NCBI GenBank assembly: GCA_016213865.1
Contig: JACQZL010000141.1
Span: forward strand, 1 to 11,066
DNA: 11,066 nt
Origin: Candidatus Rifleibacteriota bacterium
GTDB lineage: Bacteria; UBP17; UBA6191; JACPRK01
Direction: 5' to 3'
Shown: positions 1-6,983 of the stretch, in pieces
Layout of the letters: every line of letters begins with the position of its first letter
Numbering within the stretch: the stretch's first letter is position 1
Program-made: the position numbers and the translations under genes
The notes under the pieces: generated by a model
Database searches by the model: none
What the model was told of the DNA's origin: nothing
The model's input: only the letters and a program-made list of their open reading frames with translations

Positions 1-175
1 CGCCCCGGGTGGGCCCGAGGAGCCACAGCTCGTGGGGCCGCGACCAGGAGCCTACCAAGGAGCCCTGGCCGTGACGAGGTCGAGCCAAGGACCGCCAGCC
101 AAGGCCGCGGCAGGCCGGGGTTCTTCGATAGCTCTAAGCAGGAGCCGTCTGGCTTCCGATGTTTGAGACGACAAG
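1..175. other. Window edge, no confident gene
   Basis: No gene is called here. On the plus strand the second frame is open from the window edge to a TGA at 164-166 and would end 9 bp before the next gene. It could be the tail of an upstream gene, but its translation is rich in Gly, Pro, Ala and Ser and has no recognisable motif. A minus-strand frame (stop at 52-54) is also open but runs into the start of the DUF2993 gene antisense. I see no convincing promoter or strong Shine-Dalgarno before 176. Confidence 0.3.
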
Positions 176-1033
176 ATGCGCCTGAAATTCGCCATTCTTG
201 GACTATCGCCCCTGCTGGTGGCACTACCGGCGGCTCTAGGGGCGCCGCTCCCGGTTGCCTCCGGCGACGCGATCGTTTCCGCGCCCGCGGTCACCAAGCG
301 CTACACCTCCAGCCTGGCGCTCCGGACGCTCGCGGCGGGCCATCCCGAAACGAACCCGCCCACGGAGTCCCCGCTGGAGGTCGCGCAAGAGACAATGCCC
401 GCCACGCCGGATACCCTCCTGGAGAAGGCGGTCCGGGCGTTCTTCCCGGAGGACGGCAGCTGCCGCATCTCTCTCGCGTCCCGCTCGCATGGCGACGCGC
501 TCCAGGGCAAGTTCTCGAGCTTCCGCCTCGAGGTCGGGGAGACGACCGTCAAAGGGATGCGTATCCAGTCGGCCGTCGTGGAGCTGGAGGATTTCGCCGT
601 CGACCTCCCCCAGCTCCGCTCGAGTGGCAAGATCAGGGTCTTCTCGGCCGAGCGGATGAGCTATCGCGTCGCCATCCCCGAGCAAGGACTCAACTGGCTG
701 CTCTCCGGCAACAAGCGGCTGGGCAAGGACCGGCCGCCCAAGCTCGAACTCAAGAGCGGACACGTCATCCTCTCCGGACGGATCCGGACAGAGCTGCTCA
801 ACACGGCCTTCCGCCTGAGAGGCAAGCTGGCGGCCCGTCACGAGCGGGAAGTGCACTTCGTGCCCGATTCGATGAGCGTCGGCTGGCTGACCCTGCCAGG
901 CTTCCTGATGGACTTCGTGGCCGGAAGGGTCAATCCGGTGGCGACGGTGGACAAGATGCTGGAACTCCAGCGCTGCAACCTGCGCATCCGGGAGATCTCG
1001 GTGTCACCCGGCGTGCTGACCGTTTCGGGGTGA
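176..1033 (+). CDS. Secreted LmeA-like (DUF2993) family protein
   Basis: The 285-residue product starts with a short basic end (MRLKF) and a hydrophobic stretch to about residue 22 ending in ALGA, a typical Sec signal peptide. After a low-complexity Pro/Ala/Thr linker (about 25-75), residues 97-285 resemble the DUF2993/LmeA family: a beta-rich repeat with the phrases LQGKFSSFRLEV, VVELEDFAVDL and VILSGRI. LmeA of mycobacteria is a periplasmic phospholipid-binding protein linked to lipomannan elongation; here only a lipid-binding, envelope role can be inferred. The ATG at 176 has only a weak ribosome site (GAGAC). A TIG-domain lipoprotein follows after 7 bp, probably in the same transcript, which supports envelope localisation. 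The assignment rests on pattern recognition of a divergent family. Confidence 0.65.
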   Translation: MRLKFAILGLSPLLVALPAALGAPLPVASGDAIVSAPAVTKRYTSSLALRTLAAGHPETNPPTESPLEVAQETMPATPDTLLEKAVRAFFPEDGSCRISLASRSHGDALQGKFSSFRLEVGETTVKGMRIQSAVVELEDFAVDLPQLRSSGKIRVFSAERMSYRVAIPEQGLNWLLSGNKRLGKDRPPKLELKSGHVILSGRIRTELLNTAFRLRGKLAARHEREVHFVPDSMSVGWLTLPGFLMDFVAGRVNPVATVDKMLELQRCNLRIREISVSPGVLTVSG

Positions 1034-1040
1034 TTCTGCC

Positions 1041-1595
1041 ATGCAAGAAGGATTGAAGAACTTGCGGCCCGGCCGCTACGGACGCCACAGGCGCAATCGC
1101 CTCGCCACGCTCCTGGGCCTCGTCAAGGCCTGGCTGGCCATCCTCCCGGCCTGCCTCCTGGTGGCGCTGGGCTTCATCGGCGGCTGCGGGACCACCGCCG
1201 AGTCGCTCCTGCCGGCCGTCGATCCGCTGGCCGGCATTCCCGACAACAACCAGACCCAGGTGCTGCCATCCAATTCGGTGACCCCGGTGTCGGGCACCGT
1301 CGGGACGACCATCACGGTCCGAGGACAGGGCCGCACCTTCCCCGCGGGTTACGCCCGCTTCACCTTCACCGGCAGCGCGTCGGTCGAGGTAGAGGTCCCG
1401 TCCGCGACGGGCGAGATCCGGGTCAAGGTTCCCGCGGGGGCCCAGTCCGGCCCCTTCGGCTTCACGATCGCCGGCCGCTCGTCGGGCCGCGACACCAGCG
1501 CCCGGATCCCCTCGGATTCGAGCCTGTTCAGGGCCTACACCGTCGAGACGCCGGGATTCACCGTGGTGCCCGCTCCGGTCCTCAACAACGGCTGA
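1041..1595 (+). CDS. IPT/TIG-domain lipoprotein
   Basis: The product has 184 residues. A basic N-region (residues 9-20, many Arg) is followed by a hydrophobic core (22-46) and a lipobox-like I46-G47-G48-C49, so Cys49 is the probable lipidated residue after signal peptidase II cleavage. Residues about 80-147 match an IPT/TIG immunoglobulin-like fold: TPVSGTVGTTITVRGQG at the front and VKVPAGAQSGPFGFTI at the back are characteristic. Such domains serve in adhesion or as surface scaffolds; no catalytic function is suggested. The ATG at 1041 is preceded by a GGGTGA ribosome site that overlaps the stop of the DUF2993 gene, indicating coupled translation. The N-region before the hydrophobic core is long, so an internal start (TTG at 1053 or 1062) is possible. 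A strong hairpin follows the stop by 26 bp. Confidence 0.7.
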   Translation: MQEGLKNLRPGRYGRHRRNRLATLLGLVKAWLAILPACLLVALGFIGGCGTTAESLLPAVDPLAGIPDNNQTQVLPSNSVTPVSGTVGTTITVRGQGRTFPAGYARFTFTGSASVEVEVPSATGEIRVKVPAGAQSGPFGFTIAGRSSGRDTSARIPSDSSLFRAYTVETPGFTVVPAPVLNNG

Positions 1596-1621
1596 GAACC
1601 TTCGATAGGCGCGGACACGGA

Positions 1622-1648
1622 AAGAGAGGCACCAGAGGTGCCTCTCTT
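1622..1648 (+). terminator. Hairpin terminator after the lipoprotein gene
   Basis: A perfect 12-bp stem (1622-1633 pairs with 1637-1648) with an AGA loop begins 26 bp after the lipoprotein stop. It is followed by CCTGCTCCTT, only moderately rich in T. The stem is very stable, so it probably ends the DUF2993-lipoprotein transcript, although the T tract is imperfect. Confidence 0.7.
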
Positions 1649-1700
1649 CCTGCTCCTTCAACCTTTCACGGCCGTAGGACCCTTCCTGGTGTCCGATCTT

Positions 1701-1724
1701 GCATCACGGTATTCCCGTGGATGC
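1701..1724. repeat. Bulged inverted repeat in convergent gap
   Basis: GCATCACGG (1701-1709) pairs with CCGTGGATGC (1715-1724) around a TATTC loop, leaving one bulged G; T1700-A1725 extends the stem. It lies in the 199-bp convergent gap between the lipoprotein gene and the phospholipase gene. Its role is unknown; a transcript-end structure is the simplest idea. Confidence 0.45.
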
Positions 1725-1761
1725 AGTGATTCTAAGGAGGAAGGAACGATCGTCAAGTGGG

Positions 1762-1788
1762 GGAGCCTTCTTTTCTTCGGAAGGCTCC
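1762..1788 (-). terminator. Hairpin after the phospholipase D-like gene
   Basis: GGAGCCTTC (1762-1770) and GAAGGCTCC (1780-1788) form a perfect 9-bp stem with a 9-nt loop, starting 6 bp beyond the stop codon of the minus-strand gene. On the minus strand no T run directly follows, so this is either a weak intrinsic terminator or a 3'-end protecting hairpin. Confidence 0.45.
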
Positions 1789-1794
1789 GCGCGA

Positions 1795-3585
1795 CTACCC
1801 GCGCTTGCCGCCCATCGCCTGCATGCGCTTGATGAGTTCCTTCATCTCGGCCGAGGCGGGGCTGCCCTGCTGGACCCGGAAGTTCAGCCGCTGCACCAGC
1901 GAGGGCATCAGGGGAGCGACGATCTTGAAGCGCGGGTTGTTGGCCTCCTTGGCCTTCTCCATCAGGAAGACGAAGTCCTTGAGCGCGCCGACCTCGTCCT
2001 TCTCGATATCCTTGCCCAGGCTGCTGTCCAGGTCGCGGACCAGGAACTCGAGGTTCGAGCTGGCCCGCAGATCCCGCGACTCGAGCTGGCCGGCCATGTA
2101 GCCCACGTTCTCGCTCGCCGTCCGGAACAGCCAGATGATCGGCATCGAGGCCATCGCCTTCAGGTCGCCGGAGGTCTCCGAGCCGCGGGCGTAGATGCAG
2201 AACTTGCCGGGCAAGGTCTCCGGGTCGGTCCGGAGCGCCTTGATGCGGACCGTGGCGGTGGAGCCCGGACCGGTCGCCGTCAGGTTGATGTTGTTGACCA
2301 GCACCATCTGGACCGGGATGGTGGTGTAGCGCGACGGGATGCGCGAGGCCAGCTTGAGGCTCGACCGCAGGTTGGCCTGGTCGCCCCGCCAGGCAGACAC
2401 GTCGGACAGCGAGCCCACGCGCCAGTGGAACGGCATCGACAGCTCCAGGTCCTTGATGGCCTTCCCGCCGGAGCTGATCATGATGTCGAAGTTGTGCACC
2501 TGCCCGATGCCGGAGATGCCGCGCGGCTTCACCGTGACGGCGCCGTGCTCGAGCCGATGGAGCCACTTGAGCGTCTCGTCCCGGTAACGCTGGGCGATCT
2601 GCTTGTCGTGGATGACGATGATGTTCTCGGCGTTCTTGTTGAAGCCGGCGCTCGAGGAATTGGCCGAACCGGTGAGCACCATCGCGTTGGGCCCATCCGG
2701 ATCGACCGTGAACACCTTGTGGTGAACCTTCCCGTGCGGATCGTCGCCGATGCAGAACGGGATGTTCGATTCCACGAGCCGTCCGATCTGGTTGAACGGC
2801 TGGAAGTCGCCGAAGACCATCGAGTAGTCGATGACCGCCCGCACGTCCTTCTGGGCCTCGGCCTTCTCGACCAGCAGCTTGCCGACCTTGCCGTTGAAGA
2901 ACGCGAACTGCATCACGTAGATGCCCTGGTCGGCCTTCGAGAGCAGCTCGATGACGTGCTCCTCGGTCTGGTCGTTGCGCGGCTGGAAGAAGATCTCGAT
3001 CGGGACCTGCCGGTCTTTCAGCTTCAACGTGACCCGGTGGATCTCGTCGGCGTTGACCTCGTTGTAGATCTGCCCGGACCACAGCTTCTCGAACTCGTCA
3101 TCGAAGATCTTGCAGGCCGCCCGGTCGGCGATGACGACGAGGTTGTTGCTGTTGTTGTAGGAGCAGGTGTCGGTCAGGTTGTAGCTGCCGGTCAGCATCC
3201 GCTCGCCGTCGGCGACGACGAACTTGTTGTGCATGATCGCGTTCGGGTTCTCGTCGCTGTGGGTCTCGATGCCCGCAGAGCGCAACTGCTTCATGAACTC
3301 GTTGTCGTAGTACTTGTCCTCGCCCACCAACCGCACCGTCACGCCGCGCTCGTGGGCGCGGATGAGCGCATCGCAGATGCTCTTCAGGCGCACCTCGTGC
3401 ACCGCGCAGTTGAGCCGCGTCTTCGCGCTGTCGATCAGCTTCACCGTCTGGGTGTCCAGACCGTTCGGGTCGCCGGCCTTCGTCGGGCCGAAGAACACGG
3501 CCAGCTCCGAGCCAAAGAGACCCGCCGTCAGAACGCAGGACAGGAGCGCTGCCAGGACCGGGAATCGCAGATGACGCGAGAACAT
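1795..3585 (-). CDS. Secreted phospholipase D-superfamily protein, two HKD motifs
   Basis: The 596-residue product opens with a signal peptide (basic start, hydrophobic residues 8-25). Two phospholipase D/nuclease-type domains follow, each with an HxKxxxxD motif: H119-K121-D126 followed by TGSYN, and H288-K290-D295 followed by TGSANSS. Both catalytic pairs are intact, so an active phosphodiesterase or phosphatidyltransferase working outside the cytoplasm is likely; the substrate (phospholipid or nucleic acid) cannot be told. Residues about 350-596 form a second half I do not recognise, partly beta-rich, ending in a helical, basic tail. The start is the ATG at 3585 because a GAAGGA ribosome site lies 9 nt upstream and the signal peptide follows directly; the frame is open further upstream to 3819 but without these signs. 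It is divergent from the kinase gene. Confidence 0.85.
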   Translation of the reverse strand: MFSRHLRFPVLAALLSCVLTAGLFGSELAVFFGPTKAGDPNGLDTQTVKLIDSAKTRLNCAVHEVRLKSICDALIRAHERGVTVRLVGEDKYYDNEFMKQLRSAGIETHSDENPNAIMHNKFVVADGERMLTGSYNLTDTCSYNNSNNLVVIADRAACKIFDDEFEKLWSGQIYNEVNADEIHRVTLKLKDRQVPIEIFFQPRNDQTEEHVIELLSKADQGIYVMQFAFFNGKVGKLLVEKAEAQKDVRAVIDYSMVFGDFQPFNQIGRLVESNIPFCIGDDPHGKVHHKVFTVDPDGPNAMVLTGSANSSSAGFNKNAENIIVIHDKQIAQRYRDETLKWLHRLEHGAVTVKPRGISGIGQVHNFDIMISSGGKAIKDLELSMPFHWRVGSLSDVSAWRGDQANLRSSLKLASRIPSRYTTIPVQMVLVNNINLTATGPGSTATVRIKALRTDPETLPGKFCIYARGSETSGDLKAMASMPIIWLFRTASENVGYMAGQLESRDLRASSNLEFLVRDLDSSLGKDIEKDEVGALKDFVFLMEKAKEANNPRFKIVAPLMPSLVQRLNFRVQQGSPASAEMKELIKRMQAMGGKRG

Positions 3586-3594
3586 TGGGCTACA

Positions 3595-3600
3595 TCCTTC
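3595..3600 (-). promoter_or_regulatory. Ribosome binding site deciding the start at 3585
   Basis: On the minus strand GAAGGA lies 9 nt before the ATG at 3585. It fixes the start of the phospholipase-like protein just before its signal peptide, against the longer open frame that reaches 3819 within the kinase gene. Confidence 0.6.
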
Positions 3601-3612
3601 TTGGACGGGGCG

Positions 3613-3664
3613 CCGGTGGCGCCACCGGACCCCGCGGGATCCGGACGAAGGCGGTCCGTCCGGA
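3613..3664. repeat. Two inverted repeats in the phospholipase leader
   Basis: CCGGTGGC/GCCACCGG (3613-3628) is a perfect 16-bp palindrome, and TCCGGAC (3640-3646) pairs with GTCCGGA (3658-3664) across 11 nt. Both lie in the divergent region between the phospholipase and kinase genes, inside the predicted untranslated leader of the phospholipase transcript. They could be an operator, as a dyad for a dimeric regulator, or RNA structure; in DNA of this GC content chance cannot be excluded. Confidence 0.4.
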
Positions 3665-3697
3665 GGGACGATCCCGCTGGCACTGACTACCGTTGAT

Positions 3698-3725
3698 CTC
3701 ATAGGAAGGTTGCAGAGGATGTAAA
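3698..3725 (-). promoter_or_regulatory. Candidate sigma-70 promoter of the phospholipase gene
   Basis: Read on the minus strand, TTTACA (3725-3720, five of six matches to TTGACA) is followed after 16 bp by TATGAG (3703-3698, four of six matches to TATAAT). It would start a transcript near 3690 with a leader of about 105 nt. This is the most AT-rich patch of the divergent region. Confidence 0.4.
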
Positions 3726-3763
3726 CTCCGGTTCGCCAACCGCCGTCCGCGCCCCTCCACCTC

Positions 3764-6472
3764 GTGCCTGAAATCCTGGACAAGTACCGCCTGGAAGAAA
3801 CCCTCGGCGAGGGAGGCATGGCCCGCGTCTACCGGGCCACCGATATCGGCCTGTGCCGCCCGGTGGTGCTGAAGGTCATGAAGCTCGGCCTCGACCAGGT
3901 CGAGCGCGAACGTTTCCTGGCCGAGGCCCGGGCGCTCGCCCGCCTTAGCTCGCCTCATATCCTCGAGATCCTCGACTTCGGCGAGCAGGACGGCACCTTC
4001 TACTTCGTCATGCCCTTCCTGCAGGTGCTCTGCCTGGCCGACCTCATGGAATTCCGCCGCAGAGAGGGCCGCCATTTCACCGGCGCCGAGGCGGCAGCGA
4101 TCGGACTGCAGATCGCCCGGGCCCTGGAAGAGGCCCACGCCCACGAGTTCGTCCATCGCGACGTCAAGCCCCAGAACCTGCTCATCACGCCGGCGGCCAA
4201 GGTCTACCTCACCGATTTCGGTATCGTGCGCGATCTGAAGAGCGGCGGGGTCCTGACCCAGGTCGGCACCGTCCTCGGCACGCCCCGCTACATGGCTCCC
4301 GAGCAGCTTCGCGGCCAGCCGGTCGACTTCTCGACCGATCTCTACTCGCTCGGGTTGATCCTGCACGAGATGCTCCAGGGCCGGATCCCGGGCGAGGTGC
4401 CGGGCGATCTGGCAGCCACCCTGAGGTATCGCCTCGAGGAGACCCACGGCCCCGTCCAACCTGCCTCCGAGAGCGGCTCCGCCCTCGCCTCGGTGCTCGA
4501 TGGCCTGCTGCTCCCGCAGGCCCAGCGACTCCACCGCTCGGCCCAGCAACTCTCGCAGGAGCTGACCGCCCTCGCCGGCGGCCCCGAAACCCTCGAACAG
4601 CTCGGCGCCGAGGTCCAGGCGCTGCTCGGCAGCGGGGCCCGATCCGACGGGGCCGCTTACCAGACCTCTCCCTGGACCCTTCTGGGAATCCAGGCGACCG
4701 GCTCGACGTCGGTCGCGGACGAGCCGCCCCCGCCGGTGCCGCGGCCCGCCCCCGCCGGGCAGGCCCCCGCCGGGCAGGCCCCCGACGGGGGCCTGCTCGA
4801 CGAGGCACGACGCCAGGGCAGCCCGTCGGCCGCCAGGCGGCTCGACCCGGCGACCCGCAGTCGCCACGACAGCCAGGTCCTGACACGCACCGGCGAAGAT
4901 GCGGGCAACCCGCGCCGTCTGGAGGTGCCTCCCCTCGCCAGGCCTCGCCAGGCCACGCCACCCGCGGCGCAGCCGGCCACGGCACTCGCCTCGCTGCCGC
5001 GGTCGCTTCTCGTTCTCGCTCTCGCCGGCCTGGGTCTGTTGCTCTGGCTGCTGCCGTCCGGCAAGCCCTCGGTGCAACCGCCGCTCGCCGACCACGCCCG
5101 GGTGACCGTGGGCTTTCACAAGATCCACGTCGACTGGGCGGGCGACGTCAAGGAACTCTCGCTGGTCACGCCGCGTGGCCACGAAGAACTCTACGACGTG
5201 CGCGACCGCCAGGAGTGGGACAGCGGGTCGCTCGTCGAATCCGGCAACTACTCGGCCTCGCTGGTAACCCAGTCCGGCGCCAGCGCCATGCTCCCCGCCT
5301 TCGAGTTCCGGCCGTTCGTCCCCGACGAGGTTTCCGCGCTCCTGGAGCGGGATTTCGGGAGCCTCCGGTTCCGGGTGACCGTTCCCCGGGAGGCGGGGGT
5401 GGAGGTGGTGGTCAAGGGCTCGGGCCTGTCGGTGGCCAGGACGTTGTCGACCTCGCCTGCCCGCGAGCACCAGCTCGAGCTGAAGTTCGACCCTCTCGAG
5501 ACGGCCTCTTACAGGTTGTTCTTCCGGAGCCGCCTGGGCGAGGAGGCGGCCTGCGGAAGCCGCGTCCTGCCCTCGCTCGCGACCGTCTTCCGGCAGGCGA
5601 CCGCCTCGACGATGGAGCTTCACTCGAAGGTCCCCTGGCGCTCGTTCTACGCCGGCCTCCTCGGACGGATGCACGACCGGAGGCTGGAAGAAGGCGCCCG
5701 GCGAGAGGTCGCCGCGCTCGGGCTGCGGAAGGCGTTCGAGGGGCTCACGTCGGCCATCCCTGGATTCCTGGCCTGCCCGACCGTGCCGCTGGAGGCCAGG
5801 AACCAGCTCCTCGAGGCCCTGAACCGGGCCAGCGACCCGGAGTTCTTCGGCGAACGCTACGGTCTGCCCGCCGCCGCGCCGCTTCTCGACTCGGTGCCGC
5901 CCGAGTGGACCTGCACCACGACCCCCAACCTGAGTGGTACCGAGTCGATCGAGCTTCCCTTCGACGGCATCATGAGCTTCAAGCCCAGGTACTCGGAGAA
6001 ACTCTCGTCCTACGACCTGACCGACGAGGTCACCCGGGTGGAGAGCAAGGACACCGAGATCTCGCTCGATCGCGTGGACGGGCTACGACGGGCCGAGCTG
6101 ATGCTCGAGACCTGGGCCCTCACGCCGGAACAGTCCTTCCTGGTCACCGTCAACGGCCGGCTCACGCTCGAGTTCCGGGTCCGGGGCCTGCGTTACCAGC
6201 AGGCGCTCGCCGCGAAGCAGACCGTCTCGCTGTACCACCAGGTGGATCGCTCGGTCTTGAGCGAGGGGAAGAACCAGTTCCGGATCGCCATCCGCTGCTT
6301 GCCCAGCAACGCGGCGATCGATTCGGCCGCGCTGAACTCGGCCGTGCTCTACCTCGAACGCGCGCCGCGCGGCTCAGGCCGCCCGACGATTCCTGCCGGC
6401 GGGGATCTCGATCTGCGTTCGTCCGAAGAGCCTGTCCAGCCAACGGCTCCACAGGGAGGCCCCGCTCGCTGA
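3764..6472 (+). CDS. Transmembrane Hanks-type Ser/Thr protein kinase with large outer domain
   Basis: The 902-residue product has a complete kinase domain at residues 8-270: glycine loop G15-E-G-G-M, ATP-anchoring K37, helix-C E54, catalytic H131-R-D-V-K-P-Q-N138, D151-F-G and A178-P-E, so it should be active. Residues 290-410 are a Pro/Ala/Arg-rich linker with a short internal repeat. Residues about 411-431 form one transmembrane helix, placing the remaining 470 residues outside the cytoplasm. That part looks beta-rich near 445-610 and again near 710-865; I do not recognise either module, and it lacks the PASTA repeats of PknB/PrkC. It is probably a ligand- or stress-sensing region. The GTG at 3764 places the kinase fold immediately after the start, but there is no Shine-Dalgarno before it. 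The last 99 bp overlap the convergent gene at 6374-6862. Confidence 0.93.
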   Translation: MPEILDKYRLEETLGEGGMARVYRATDIGLCRPVVLKVMKLGLDQVERERFLAEARALARLSSPHILEILDFGEQDGTFYFVMPFLQVLCLADLMEFRRREGRHFTGAEAAAIGLQIARALEEAHAHEFVHRDVKPQNLLITPAAKVYLTDFGIVRDLKSGGVLTQVGTVLGTPRYMAPEQLRGQPVDFSTDLYSLGLILHEMLQGRIPGEVPGDLAATLRYRLEETHGPVQPASESGSALASVLDGLLLPQAQRLHRSAQQLSQELTALAGGPETLEQLGAEVQALLGSGARSDGAAYQTSPWTLLGIQATGSTSVADEPPPPVPRPAPAGQAPAGQAPDGGLLDEARRQGSPSAARRLDPATRSRHDSQVLTRTGEDAGNPRRLEVPPLARPRQATPPAAQPATALASLPRSLLVLALAGLGLLLWLLPSGKPSVQPPLADHARVTVGFHKIHVDWAGDVKELSLVTPRGHEELYDVRDRQEWDSGSLVESGNYSASLVTQSGASAMLPAFEFRPFVPDEVSALLERDFGSLRFRVTVPREAGVEVVVKGSGLSVARTLSTSPAREHQLELKFDPLETASYRLFFRSRLGEEAACGSRVLPSLATVFRQATASTMELHSKVPWRSFYAGLLGRMHDRRLEEGARREVAALGLRKAFEGLTSAIPGFLACPTVPLEARNQLLEALNRASDPEFFGERYGLPAAAPLLDSVPPEWTCTTTPNLSGTESIELPFDGIMSFKPRYSEKLSSYDLTDEVTRVESKDTEISLDRVDGLRRAELMLETWALTPEQSFLVTVNGRLTLEFRVRGLRYQQALAAKQTVSLYHQVDRSVLSEGKNQFRIAIRCLPSNAAIDSAALNSAVLYLERAPRGSGRPTIPAGGDLDLRSSEEPVQPTAPQGGPAR
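4748..4792 (+). repeat. 15-bp tandem repeat in the kinase linker
   Basis: GCCCCCGCCGGGCAG occurs twice in perfect tandem (4748-4762, 4763-4777), followed by a degraded third copy (4778-4792) that itself forms a GCCCCCG/CGGGGGC hairpin. It encodes repeated Ala-Pro-Ala-Gly-Gln in the juxtamembrane linker. Length change in steps of five residues would keep the frame, so it is a likely site of linker-length variation between strains. Confidence 0.8.
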
Positions 6473-6862
6473 GACGGACCTGGGCCGCATCCGGACGATT
6501 GACAACTCGTTGACCCGGGCGGTGAGCTGGACGTTCTCTACGACCACCTTGTGCAGTAGCCGGCGCAGTTCGACCAGCTCGAGCGAGAGCCGGTCGCGCT
6601 CCCGCGCGGCCTGCTCGAGGCTCACGCTCAGCTCGAGCAGTTCCTTCAACGCCTCCCGCTCGGGCGAGTCGTCGCTGGCCTGTCCTGCCACGCGGGCCCG
6701 GAAGAGCAGGTAGGCCATCAGCGCCGCCTGGCTCTCGAAGGCCGTCAGCTTGCCGGTTCCGCGGACCGCCACGCCGGCCAGCGCCACCTCGGCGTCCAGG
6801 TCGCGACGCGGGATTCCCAGGAGTCGCGCAACGTCGTCCAGTCGCGGATGGGGCATGCTCAT
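6374..6862 (-). CDS. Hypothetical coiled-coil protein
   Basis: The 162-residue product has no family that I recognise. Residues 6-60 are helical, and RLDDVARLLGIPRRDL (7-22) resembles the start of a helix-turn-helix or small helical-bundle domain. Residues 67-120 are a long amphipathic helix (ELLELSVSLEQAARERDRL and on) with heptad-like Leu/Val spacing, a probable coiled coil giving dimers. A basic, aromatic tail (WSRWLDRLFGR) ends the protein. No signal peptide or membrane segment is seen. The start is the ATG at 6862; a second ATG at 6856 would shorten it by two residues. No Shine-Dalgarno precedes it, but a promoter-like pair does. Its last 99 bp overlap the kinase gene in the opposite direction. 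A DNA-binding or cell-organising role is conceivable but unproven. Confidence 0.65.
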   Translation of the reverse strand: MSMPHPRLDDVARLLGIPRRDLDAEVALAGVAVRGTGKLTAFESQAALMAYLLFRARVAGQASDDSPEREALKELLELSVSLEQAARERDRLSLELVELRRLLHKVVVENVQLTARVNELSIVRMRPRSVSASGASLWSRWLDRLFGRTQIEIPAGRNRRAA

Positions 6863-6869
6863 GGCAGGG

Positions 6870-6899
6870 CAACTAGCGCGGGGGACCGGAAGCGTCAAG
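6870..6899 (-). promoter_or_regulatory. Candidate promoter of the coiled-coil gene, possibly leaderless
   Basis: On the minus strand TTGACG (6899-6894) lies exactly 17 bp before TAGTTG (6875-6870), which lies 7 nt before the ATG at 6862. The -35 is good (five of six) and the -10 poor (two of six). The spacing would put the transcript start at or next to the ATG, in keeping with the missing Shine-Dalgarno. Confidence 0.35.
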
Positions 6900-6921
6900 C
6901 GCCCGTTCGACTGTTCTCCTA

Positions 6922-6951
6922 TCGAGCCACAAGCCTCGAGCCTCGGAGCGG
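6922..6951 (-). repeat. Degenerate heptamer repeat, copy B
   Basis: Read on the minus strand, this 30-bp segment begins CCGCTCCGAGGCT and continues with 7-bp steps based on (G/C)GAGGCT. It matches the plus-strand segment 10918-10947 at 26 of 30 positions, in opposite orientation. It lies between the divergent coiled-coil and nagA genes, upstream of nagA. Confidence 0.7.
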
Positions 6952-6983
6952 GCGAGGGCCGCGCCGTGCTATCGTGCTGGGCC

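Noticed and set aside
163..1056. 297-codon frame overlapping the DUF2993 gene
   Set aside because: Composition is typical of an out-of-frame high-GC read; the chosen frame has a signal peptide and family-like strands.
1638..1832. 64-codon plus-strand frame after the lipoprotein gene
   Set aside because: It begins inside the terminator stem and overlaps the phospholipase end; the AAGGAGG within it is not followed by a usable start codon.
1699..3696. 665-codon open frame antisense to the phospholipase gene
   Set aside because: It is a compositional shadow dominated by Val, Leu, Asp and Arg; the opposite strand has a signal peptide and two complete HKD motifs.
3590..5674. 694-codon open frame antisense to the kinase
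   Set aside because: Its translation is Arg/Gly/Glu/Ala-rich with no motif, as expected opposite a high-GC gene whose kinase motifs are certain.
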